Of a DNA stretch of 12,449 nucleotides, positions 6,045 to 12,449 are shown one piece after another. Source of the DNA: Flavobacteriaceae bacterium (GTDB lineage: Bacteria; Bacteroidota; Bacteroidia; Flavobacteriales; Flavobacteriaceae); NCBI GenBank assembly GCA_019752245.1, contig JAIEMH010000400.1, positions 1 through 12,449 on the forward strand, given 5' to 3'. The position numbers and the translations under genes are program-made. Numbering within the stretch: the first letter of the stretch is position 1; every line of letters starts with the position of its first letter. The notes below the pieces were generated by a model. That model did no database searches. It saw only the letters and a program-made list of their open reading frames with translations, and was not told the DNA's origin.

Positions 6045-7406
6045 TTATCTTTCAATATCAATAACAGCTGTTTGTTTTGTCTCTCTATCTTTTGGTGCTG
6101 GTTCAAATCGAGCATCAGCATTTTTAGAAATTCTGCCATTTGGTAATACTTCATCAGCTCTATTTCCTATAATATGATACTGAAATTTTGCATTACTAGT
6201 TCCAGAACCAAGTTCAATTACATCAAATGAATTTCCAGTTTTATTGGTAACAAATACTCCGTTACAATTATCTTCTAATTGGATGTATACACGTAAAGGG
6301 TGTTTTTCATTGACAACAATATTCTTAGCTATTATTGGGTCAATCTCAATATGTGCACTTCCATTAGACAATTGACTTTGTCCATAATCTTCAAATAAAA
6401 TCTCTGGAGTTTCGGTACAATGCAAAACAACTCTTTCTCCATTTAAATCTTTTGCAGTTGTAGAGACTGTTCCTGCTCCTAAAATTTTATATTGTATAAA
6501 TCCACTATAATAGTTAACTCTTGTGATAGATCCAAATTGATCAGAATAAATAGCTTCTCCAATACCATTAGTTAACGATCTAGCATAAACTCCAGTTGAT
6601 TGACCTGTAGATGCACTACCACTTCCGGCTACAAGATAATAAGCGCTTATGTTATTTCCTCCAAATATTCCACCAGTTCCTGACGCATTAAAATTCCTGC
6701 CAAATATCCCAAAACCAGCAGATTGAGATGTTGCTCCAAATGCACCTATACCTGATCCTCCAACATTTGCTGCCGAATTGTTTGCAAAAATTCCATAACC
6801 ATTTGCATTTGTATTTTCACCATAACTACCATAACTATTGCTTTGATTTGTTATACCTGCAATACCATGACCTCCAGTACTAGTTCCAGAAGTAGCAGCG
6901 TTTATTCCCCAAATTGCAGCGTTAGTTGCGCTAGTTGTTGTTGAATTTATTGTTCGTGTCGCAGATGTAACGTCTAGCGGATAGGTATTTGTATTTTTTC
7001 CAATGGAGACATTCCCTGAGTGAAACATTGCATCTGTAATGGAGGTAGGCGCAAGAGTTGTACCTACTTTATACCAATCATCATCACCACTTATTGAAGT
7101 AGCTATTTTTATCCAATCCAATGTTGGAAAATTCCAATAGTAAAAACCAATAGGTTTTGGATTTCCACCAAATGTTGTTGCTGTTGTTAAATAAACCAAC
7201 ATTCCTTGTTGTGATATAGTAGGATTTGTTGCTGAAAATACATTCACTTTCGGAATTAATATTCCATCAGTAATAGTTGGTGTTGTTAGACTGCTCGATC
7301 TTACATCAAGTTGTGCATCTGGTGAAGGAGTATTAATACCGACTTGTGCAACAACAAAGCCACAGTTCAGAATTAAAAAAAACAGTAGTATGTAGTTCTT
7401 TTTCAT
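6045..7406 (-). CDS. secreted Gly/Asn-rich fibre-like surface protein
   Basis: A 453-residue exported protein of unknown function. The signal peptide MKKNYILLFFLILNCGFVVA is followed by QVGINTPSPDAQLDVRSS, an opening very common in flavobacterial fibre-like surface proteins. A further VSIGKNTNTYPLDV module lies near residues 132-145. The middle (about 165-290) is rich in Gly, Asn, Ser and Thr, with repeated GxGI(F/A)G/N units (GHGIAG, GYGIFANN, GFGIFGRN, TGGIFGGNN) spaced about 24-28 residues apart. This pattern suggests an extended beta-structured fibre, as in phage tail-fibre and adhesin shafts. The last 130 residues form a separate domain: HCTETPEILFEDYG, LSNGSAHIEIDP, PLRVYIQLED, GVFVTNKTGNSFDV, GTSNAKFQYHIIGNR. 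I recognise this layout as recurring at the end of similar fibre-like proteins. No T9SS sorting domain or lipobox is present, so its release or anchoring route is unclear. Confidence 0.75.
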   Translation of the reverse strand: MKKNYILLFFLILNCGFVVAQVGINTPSPDAQLDVRSSSLTTPTITDGILIPKVNVFSATNPTISQQGMLVYLTTATTFGGNPKPIGFYYWNFPTLDWIKIATSISGDDDWYKVGTTLAPTSITDAMFHSGNVSIGKNTNTYPLDVTSATRTINSTTTSATNAAIWGINAATSGTSTGGHGIAGITNQSNSYGSYGENTNANGYGIFANNSAANVGGSGIGAFGATSQSAGFGIFGRNFNASGTGGIFGGNNISAYYLVAGSGSASTGQSTGVYARSLTNGIGEAIYSDQFGSITRVNYYSGFIQYKILGAGTVSTTAKDLNGERVVLHCTETPEILFEDYGQSQLSNGSAHIEIDPIIAKNIVVNEKHPLRVYIQLEDNCNGVFVTNKTGNSFDVIELGSGTSNAKFQYHIIGNRADEVLPNGRISKNADARFEPAPKDRETKQTAVIDIER

Positions 7407-7700
7407 AATATTAAAATTTTAATGAACCATAAGATTTATTAAAACTAATAATTAAATAAAAGATCATGTTAAAAACATCGACGTAATGACAATAAATTCG
7501 ATGAACGGAATAAATAATACAATAAACATCTTTTTTAATTGTAAATAATTTAACTTATGTAGGTATTATGGTTAATTATTCGTAATTTTTTTCTTAATAT
7601 AATGGTATTGTTGTGATTTGTTGAGCTACTGCTAAAATTTTTATAATAATCTCTTCTAATGACTGATGAAATGTCTTAAATAAGTTGCTATTTTTGTTGT
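7407..7700. other. 294-bp divergent intergenic region
   Basis: This very AT-rich spacer separates the minus-strand fibre-like gene from the plus-strand ABC ATPase gene and must hold both promoters. No open reading frame of note and no RNA gene are visible. On the plus strand the only perfect -7-type box is TATTTTTG, right before the ATPase start. On the minus strand no perfect TAnnTTTG occurs; TAGTTTTA (7440-7447) is a one-mismatch candidate without a suitably spaced TTG. Small inverted repeats such as ATGTTaaaAACAT are too short to interpret. Confidence 0.6.
7689..7696 (+). promoter_or_regulatory. candidate -7 box giving a leaderless ATPase mRNA
   Basis: TATTTTTG matches TAnnTTTG perfectly and ends only four bases before the ATG at 7701. 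If used, transcription would begin at or next to the start codon and the mRNA would have no leader. No TTG lies at the usual -33 distance, which weakens the case. Confidence 0.4.
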
Positions 7701-8621
7701 ATGCTTAAGGTTAATAACATTACATTCTCCTATTTAAAGGAAAACACTATTAAAAAAAATACTTTTTTTATTGAAAAAGGTCACAATCTTGCCATAATTG
7801 GCGAAAGTGGTTGCGGAAAAAGTACACTTCTTAAACTAATTTATGGTTTATACGATTTAGATGAAGGGCAGATTTTTTGGAACGATATCGAAGTTTTAGG
7901 TCCAAAATACAATCTTATTCCAGGAATGGATTTTATGAAATATTTAGCACAAGATTTTGATTTAATGCCTTTTATAACGGTAGCTGAAAATGTTGGTAAA
8001 TATCTTTCTAATATTTATCCAGATAAAAAAAACGACCGCATTTTAGAGTTGTTAGAAATAGTTGAAATGACTGAATTTGCTAATGTAAAAGCTAAATATT
8101 TAAGCGGTGGACAAATGCAAAGAGTTGCAATTGCTAGAGTATTGGCTTTGGAGCCAGAAGTTTTATTGCTAGACGAACCTTTTAGTCACATTGATAATTT
8201 TAGAAAAAATAGTTTGCGAAGAAGGTTGTTTGCTTATTTAGGTAAAAAACAAATTACAACAATCGTGGCTACTCATGACAGTACCGACGTTTTATCGTTT
8301 GCTGATGAGGTTTTGGTAATGAAAAATGGTAATATAATTGAAAAAGGAGCGCCTAAATTTATTTATGAAAAACCAAAGGATAACTATATAGCTTCACTAT
8401 TTGGCGATGTAAACGAAATTGAAATTGATGGAAAAGTTCAATTTATATATCCACATCAATTGCTAATTGTTGATCATTCTGACTTTGAAGTAACTGTTTT
8501 AAATTCTTATTTTAGAGGTAGCAATCATCTAATTGAAGGACTTTATAACAACAAAAGTTTGTTTTTTGAAAGTGATTTAGAAATTTCTAAAGGAACTCAA
8601 GTTCATCTAAAAATAAAATAG
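7701..8621 (+). CDS. ABC transporter ATP-binding protein with TOBE-like tail
   Basis: A 306-residue importer-type ABC ATPase that would energise an inner-membrane transporter. Motifs in order: Walker A GESGCGKST (34-42), Q-loop AQDFDL (Q84), signature LSGGQMQRVAIARVLA (134-149), Walker B VLLLDEP (154-160), a D-loop reading SHID instead of SALD (162-165), and the H-loop THDS (H192). The ATPase core ends near 235. The last 65 residues, from VNEIEIDGKVQFIYPHQLLIV, look like a single TOBE-type beta domain as in PotA/FbpC/CysA-class ATPases, where it binds substrate or regulates transport. No permease or binding protein lies within the window, so the substrate cannot be inferred. The start is supported because MLKVNNITFSY is the standard opening of the first strand, leaving no room for a later start. 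The stop codon lies inside the hairpin shared with the convergent peptidase gene. Confidence 0.9.
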   Translation: MLKVNNITFSYLKENTIKKNTFFIEKGHNLAIIGESGCGKSTLLKLIYGLYDLDEGQIFWNDIEVLGPKYNLIPGMDFMKYLAQDFDLMPFITVAENVGKYLSNIYPDKKNDRILELLEIVEMTEFANVKAKYLSGGQMQRVAIARVLALEPEVLLLDEPFSHIDNFRKNSLRRRLFAYLGKKQITTIVATHDSTDVLSFADEVLVMKNGNIIEKGAPKFIYEKPKDNYIASLFGDVNEIEIDGKVQFIYPHQLLIVDHSDFEVTVLNSYFRGSNHLIEGLYNNKSLFFESDLEISKGTQVHLKIK

Positions 8622-8648
8622 ACCTTCAAATTTCTTCAAAGGTCTATT
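8611..8648 (-). terminator. terminator hairpin of the S9 peptidase gene, overlapping the ATPase stop
   Basis: AATAGACCTT (8617-8626) and AAGGTCTATT (8639-8648) form a perfect 10-bp stem with a 12-nt loop. Read on the minus strand it is followed by TTTTATTTTT, which suits termination of the peptidase gene 24 bp away. On the plus strand the downstream T-run is weaker (TATTCTGTTT). The left arm contains the TAG stop (8619-8621) of the ATPase gene, so the hairpin may serve both convergent genes. Confidence 0.75.
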
Positions 8649-8672
8649 CTGTTTATGCTATTTTCTTTTTAT

Positions 8673-11081
8673 TTAATTCTTCAAATACTTTTCTAAAAAC
8701 TGATCTTGCTCCCAAAGTAAATGCAAGATATTTTCTTTTGCTACATATCCGTGAGCTTCTTTTGGTAATAAAACCAATCTGACTGGTGCACCAAGACCTT
8801 TCAAAGCTTGAAAATAACGTTCAGATTGTAAGGTAAAAGTACCCGGATTATTATCGGCATCACCATGAACTAAAAGTAAAGGCGTTTTCATTTTATCTGC
8901 GTTCATAAATGGCGACATTCCGTTGTAGATTTCTGGAACATCCCAGTAATTGCGCTGTTCGCTTTGAAATCCGAAAGGTGTTAATGTTCTATTGTAAGCA
9001 CCACTTCTAGCAATTCCGCAAGCAAATAAATTAGAATGAGTCAATAAATTTGCTGTCATAAATGCACCATACGAGTGTCCACCAACTGCAACTTTTTTGC
9101 GATTGATATACCCTAAATTGTCTACAGCATTTATTGCAGCTTCAGCATCATCAACCAATTGTGTGATAAAAGTATCGTTAGGTTCTGTTGTTCCTTCACC
9201 AATTATTGGAAACGAAGCGTCATCAAGAACGGCATAACCTTTGGTTACCCAATATACAAACGAACCATAGTTTGGAAAAGTAAATTCGTTTGGATTTTTA
9301 TCGTTTTGTCCAGCAGAGTTTTTGTCTTTAAATTCGGCAGGATAAGCCCAAATTAATAAAGGTACTTTTTCTTTTTTAGTTCGGTCGTAACCTACTGGTA
9401 AATATAATGTTCCCGATAAATCTACACCATCTTTTCGTTTGTATTTAATAACTTCTTTATATACGTTTTTAATACTTTCAAACGGATTTTTAAACGAGGT
9501 GATTGCTGTTAATTTTCCCGATTTTATGTTTCTAAAATAGTAATTTGGATAATCATTTTTAGATTGTAACATTACCAAAACATCACCTTTTTTAAAATCT
9601 TCAATAGACATTAAATCTTCCTTTTTATCTTTCAAGTTAGATTTGTAAAGGCGTTTAGATTTTAAGGTTTTTAAATTGTACTCATCAATAAATGGAAATT
9701 GTCCTTCTTTAGTATTTCCATCTCCTATTAAATAAACATTATCATTTTCTATTGCCAAAGCATATCTTCCGAACTGGTTTTTCTTTGTTTCAAAATTACC
9801 TGGATCCGAATAAATATCTTGCGAATTTCTGTCGGATATTATTTTTGGTGATGCATTAGAAGTTGATGGATTTATCAAGTAGGTTTTGGTATTTCTTGTA
9901 TCATACCAATCATCGGAAACAATAGCATAGGTATCATTTCCCCAAATAATTCCGCCAAAACGTTGTTGTGTTTTAACCAATGAAGTTGGGTCTGCTGTGA
10001 ATGGTGCATTCCAAAGAAAAACTTCGTCTCTAAAATCTACTTTTTTAGATTGATCACCTTCATCAAGCGCAGTTACATAAGATAATGTTGCTGGTTTGTC
10101 GGCACGCCAATTCATGCTTCTTTTTCCTTTTCTAACTGATGAAAATCCTTTAGGCATAATTTCGGTTAATGGAACTTCGTTTACAACTTTAATTTCTTTT
10201 CCAGACAAATCATAAACTGTAGTTTTTTGAGGAAAACGACTTAACGGAACAATGTAAGAAAATGGTTTTTGAATGGTAGTCAGCATTAAATAATTTCCAT
10301 CTGGAGAGAAGCTTTCTCCGGCATAAATTGCAGCTGGTTTAAATAATTGTGAAGCTCCAGAAATTGAAACTTTATACAGTTCTGATGTTACTAAATTTTC
10401 AAAATTGGTTTCATCGGTTTTATTTTTTAGTAAATCTTGGTAGGTTCTATTTTGCGATTTTGAGCCATCACTTACAGAAACCGTTGGTCCTTTAGGTAAA
10501 TCTTTTTTTAAATCTACAAGTGGCAACCTGTTTTTAGGCAAGAATTTCACTAAAAGGGTTTCATTATCTTTCATCCAGTTGTATGGACTTCCTAGATTGG
10601 CATTCAAATTATCCGAAGTTATTTTTTTTGCAACCGCAGTAGCAACATCAATAATCCAAAGTTCAACGCCAGAACTTGTAGTGTTTGTAAATGCAATTTT
10701 TTTCTCATTAGGAGACCAAGAAATGTTGGTTATTTTCATCTCTTGTGGTAATCCACTTACTTGAATATCAAGATTATCACTAATTTTTCTAAGTTTTAGA
10801 TTATTGATGTAAGTTACCGTACTTGAAATATTAGTCACAGGATTAATTCGCAAACCGCCCAATCGCATTTCCTCTTGGTTTAAATCATCAAGAGTTTTGT
10901 AGGTATTTCTATAACTCAATAAGAGGTACTCTTTTTTAGAATCCATACTTACAGATGGCGCACGTTCATAATCGGCAAGAGCAAGAATTTCGGAAGAAGG
11001 TTTTTGATAAGTAAGATTTTCTTGTGCGAAACCAGAAAAACTTGATCCCAAAACAAATAACATTAATAATCGTAATTTCAT
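8673..11081 (-). CDS. secreted S9 serine peptidase, glutamyl endopeptidase (S9D) type
   Basis: An 802-residue exported prolyl-oligopeptidase-family peptidase. The signal peptide MKLRLLMLFVLGSSFSGFA is followed by QENLTYQKP. About 500 residues of WD/beta-propeller-like sequence follow (for example ITNISWSPNEKKIAFTN), which in this family gates the active site. The C-terminal alpha/beta-hydrolase domain (about 545-802) has the nucleophile motif GGHSYGAFMTANLL (S670), HGDADNNPGTFTLQSER (probable catalytic D743) and PKEAHGY (H777). The block CGIARSGAYNRTLTPFGFQ and the NNPGT sequence after the catalytic Asp closely resemble plant chloroplast glutamyl endopeptidase, so I place it in S9D rather than with dipeptidyl peptidase IV. 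Expected role is cleavage of peptides in the periplasm or outside; cleavage after Glu is inferred from the family. No T9SS domain is visible. It is a single gene on its strand, convergent with the ATPase gene and divergent from the propeller gene. Confidence 0.92.
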   Translation of the reverse strand: MKLRLLMLFVLGSSFSGFAQENLTYQKPSSEILALADYERAPSVSMDSKKEYLLLSYRNTYKTLDDLNQEEMRLGGLRINPVTNISSTVTYINNLKLRKISDNLDIQVSGLPQEMKITNISWSPNEKKIAFTNTTSSGVELWIIDVATAVAKKITSDNLNANLGSPYNWMKDNETLLVKFLPKNRLPLVDLKKDLPKGPTVSVSDGSKSQNRTYQDLLKNKTDETNFENLVTSELYKVSISGASQLFKPAAIYAGESFSPDGNYLMLTTIQKPFSYIVPLSRFPQKTTVYDLSGKEIKVVNEVPLTEIMPKGFSSVRKGKRSMNWRADKPATLSYVTALDEGDQSKKVDFRDEVFLWNAPFTADPTSLVKTQQRFGGIIWGNDTYAIVSDDWYDTRNTKTYLINPSTSNASPKIISDRNSQDIYSDPGNFETKKNQFGRYALAIENDNVYLIGDGNTKEGQFPFIDEYNLKTLKSKRLYKSNLKDKKEDLMSIEDFKKGDVLVMLQSKNDYPNYYFRNIKSGKLTAITSFKNPFESIKNVYKEVIKYKRKDGVDLSGTLYLPVGYDRTKKEKVPLLIWAYPAEFKDKNSAGQNDKNPNEFTFPNYGSFVYWVTKGYAVLDDASFPIIGEGTTEPNDTFITQLVDDAEAAINAVDNLGYINRKKVAVGGHSYGAFMTANLLTHSNLFACGIARSGAYNRTLTPFGFQSEQRNYWDVPEIYNGMSPFMNADKMKTPLLLVHGDADNNPGTFTLQSERYFQALKGLGAPVRLVLLPKEAHGYVAKENILHLLWEQDQFLEKYLKN

Positions 11082-11179
11082 AAAGTTTAGTTTTTAGTGA
11101 AAATAATATGGGTCTAAAATAATATAAACGTGTTACATATTTGTTTTATTTTATGTTAAAATGTAGTTTAAAAAAAAAG

Positions 11180-11209
11180 TTGAAAATACTATAAAACATA
11201 ATAAATTTT
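11180..11209 (+). promoter_or_regulatory. candidate promoter of the Asp-box protein gene
   Basis: TTG (11180-11182) is followed after 19 bp by TAAATTTT (11202-11209), one mismatch from TAnnTTTG. Spacing fits Flavobacterium promoters and predicts a leader of about 20 nt before the ATG at 11234. The region is almost pure A+T, so a chance match is quite possible. Confidence 0.35.
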
Positions 11210-11233
11210 ATAATTTTATCAAAAATAACATCA

Positions 11234-12449
11234 ATGAAAAAATTATTCTTTTTTTTATTAATTTCAGCAGTTGCTTCAGCTCAATTAACTTGGTCGCCAA
11301 TGCCAAATATTGCAGCAAATTTAAACGGACAACGCTTTGACGATGTGTTTTTTTTAAATGAAAATTTAGGTTGGGCAGCCAACGGATATTATGCAGCAGT
11401 TTACAAGACTGTTGATGGTGGTGCAACATGGACACAGCAACTTAATAATCCCATTTTAGGAAGCAATCATTATTTTAGAAACATAGAATTTCTTGATGAA
11501 AACATAGGTTTTTTGGGAACTTTAAACGGAAAATTCTATAAAACTATTGACGGAGGAACAACTTGGAATTTGGTTACAATTTCTCCGAATCCGGCAGCAA
11601 TTTGTGGATTGGATTGTGTAGGAACATCAACAATTTATGGATGTGGTGCTTATTTTTCGCCAGCATATATTGTAAAATCTTCCGATAGTGGAATGACTTG
11701 GCAATACATCAACATGAGTGCTTATGCGAATGCATTGGTAGAAGTACTTTTTATGGATGAAAATACAGGCTATGCATCAGGAAATAGTACTAGTGGCGCA
11801 GTAATATTGAAAACTACAGATGGTGGAACAACTTGGACAACTTTATATAACGGAACAATTGCAGGTGAATATGTATGGAAATTACAAGTTTTAGCAAGTA
11901 ATACAAATGTGATTTTTGGAGCAATTGAAGCTGTTGCTCCTAATCCAGGTAAGTTATTAAAATCATCTGATGGTGGCTTGAATTGGATTTTAAAAGACGC
12001 TCCAGAACCAGAAATTCAAGCGGTTGGTTTTGTAGATGAAAATCATGGTTGGATGGGCGGACACGCAACTGGATTTTATGAAACATTTGATAGTGGCGAT
12101 ACTTGGACAAATACTACTGTAGGAAGCAATCTAAACAGAATATTTTTTATAAACAATACTTCGGCTTATGCTTGTGGAACCACAATTTATAAAATGACTA
12201 ACAACTTAAATGTGAATCAATTTCAGGAGCAAGCTAGAATTCCGTTGCGTGTTAGAGTTGCACCAAATCCTATTAAAGACAAACTTAATCTAGAGATAGA
12301 TTTTAGAGGCACAGATCACTTAATGTTAGGTTTGTATTCTAGCACAGGACAATTTATTAAACAACTAAAAATTGATGAAATACAAAGTGCCACAACAAAG
12401 CGCTATACCTTTGATTTTCAGTTTGCAAGCGGTATTTATTTTTTAAATT
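11234..12449 (+). CDS. Asp-box beta-propeller protein with T9SS sorting domain (3' end outside window)
   Basis: An open frame of 405 codons that runs off the window end. The signal peptide MKKLFFFLLISAVASA is followed by QLTWSPMP. Six Asp-box motifs, (S/T)xDxGxxW, occur near residues 58-66, 103-111, 148-156, 193-201, 243-251 and 283-291. They are about 45 residues apart and mostly preceded by phrases such as FLNENLGW or FMDENTGY. This is the pattern of Ycf48/HCF136-like and sialidase-type beta-propellers, here with no sign of a photosynthetic role. From about residue 341, RVAPNPIKDKLNLEI, LGLYSSTGQFIKQL and FASGIYFLN match a type A T9SS C-terminal sorting domain. Only about ten residues should be missing. 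The protein is therefore predicted to cross the outer membrane by the type IX system and be released or attached to the surface. Its binding partner is unknown. Confidence 0.88.
   Translation, partial: MKKLFFFLLISAVASAQLTWSPMPNIAANLNGQRFDDVFFLNENLGWAANGYYAAVYKTVDGGATWTQQLNNPILGSNHYFRNIEFLDENIGFLGTLNGKFYKTIDGGTTWNLVTISPNPAAICGLDCVGTSTIYGCGAYFSPAYIVKSSDSGMTWQYINMSAYANALVEVLFMDENTGYASGNSTSGAVILKTTDGGTTWTTLYNGTIAGEYVWKLQVLASNTNVIFGAIEAVAPNPGKLLKSSDGGLNWILKDAPEPEIQAVGFVDENHGWMGGHATGFYETFDSGDTWTNTTVGSNLNRIFFINNTSAYACGTTIYKMTNNLNVNQFQEQARIPLRVRVAPNPIKDKLNLEIDFRGTDHLMLGLYSSTGQFIKQLKIDEIQSATTKRYTFDFQFASGIYFLN

Noticed and set aside
6045..7406. Prophage tail-fibre remnant
   Set aside because: The protein is fibre-like but has a signal peptide and no neighbouring phage structural, lysis or integrase genes. 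Its opening is typical of flavobacterial surface proteins.
9159..10764. Two small plus-strand open frames (9159-9356 and 10579-10764) inside the S9 peptidase gene
   Set aside because: Both are antisense to the intact peptidase coding sequence and show no domain, signal peptide or start-site evidence.
11093..11233. Possible small RNA or riboswitch in the AT-rich gap between the peptidase and Asp-box genes
   Set aside because: The 152-bp gap is nearly all A and T with no stable stem or conserved motif visible. It is adequately explained as two divergent promoters.
11208..11435. Minus-strand open frame over the start of the Asp-box gene
   Set aside because: It is antisense to a clear signal peptide and the first Asp box, and its translation is low-complexity.

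Overview
The window is AT-rich chromosomal DNA (roughly one third G+C by eye) from a member of Bacteroidota, most likely Flavobacteriaceae and close to Flavobacterium. Several signs agree: A-rich leaders without Shine-Dalgarno sequences, -7 boxes of the TAnnTTTG type, a secreted protein ending in a type IX secretion (T9SS) sorting domain, a surface protein whose mature N-terminus reads QVGINTPSPDAQLDV, and a Bacteroidota-type HtpG. No tRNA, rRNA, CRISPR array, insertion sequence or prophage module was seen.

Layout. 1-569: a small three-helix membrane protein (DUF2721) downstream of htpG, separated from it by a strong hairpin terminator. 570-2456: htpG, the Hsp90 chaperone, on the minus strand. 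2457-2633 is a divergent promoter region. 2634-3825: a plus-strand pair of lipoproteins, one lipocalin-like and one with a glycine zipper plus an OmpA peptidoglycan-binding domain, closed by a terminator. 3978-5960: a tightly coupled pair made of a divergent TetR-family protein and an ABC1/UbiB/COQ8-type atypical kinase. Two palindromes lie in front of the pair and a terminator follows it. 6045-7406 (minus): a secreted, Gly/Asn-rich fibre-like protein. 7701-8621 (plus): an ABC-transporter ATPase with a TOBE-like tail, no permease nearby, and a probable leaderless start. 8673-11081 (minus): a secreted S9 serine peptidase of the glutamyl endopeptidase (S9D) type, convergent with the ATPase and sharing an intergenic hairpin. 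11234-12449 (plus): an Asp-box beta-propeller protein with a T9SS sorting domain, cut by the window end.

Most of the window looks like ordinary flavobacterial core and cell-envelope content rather than a defence or mobile island. At least five of the ten genes encode products for export or the outer membrane. The parts least explained by known biology are the TetR/ABC1-kinase pair, in a lineage expected to use menaquinone rather than ubiquinone, the fibre-like protein with its conserved C-terminal domain, and the orphan ATPase. I found no convincing wholly new multi-gene system.
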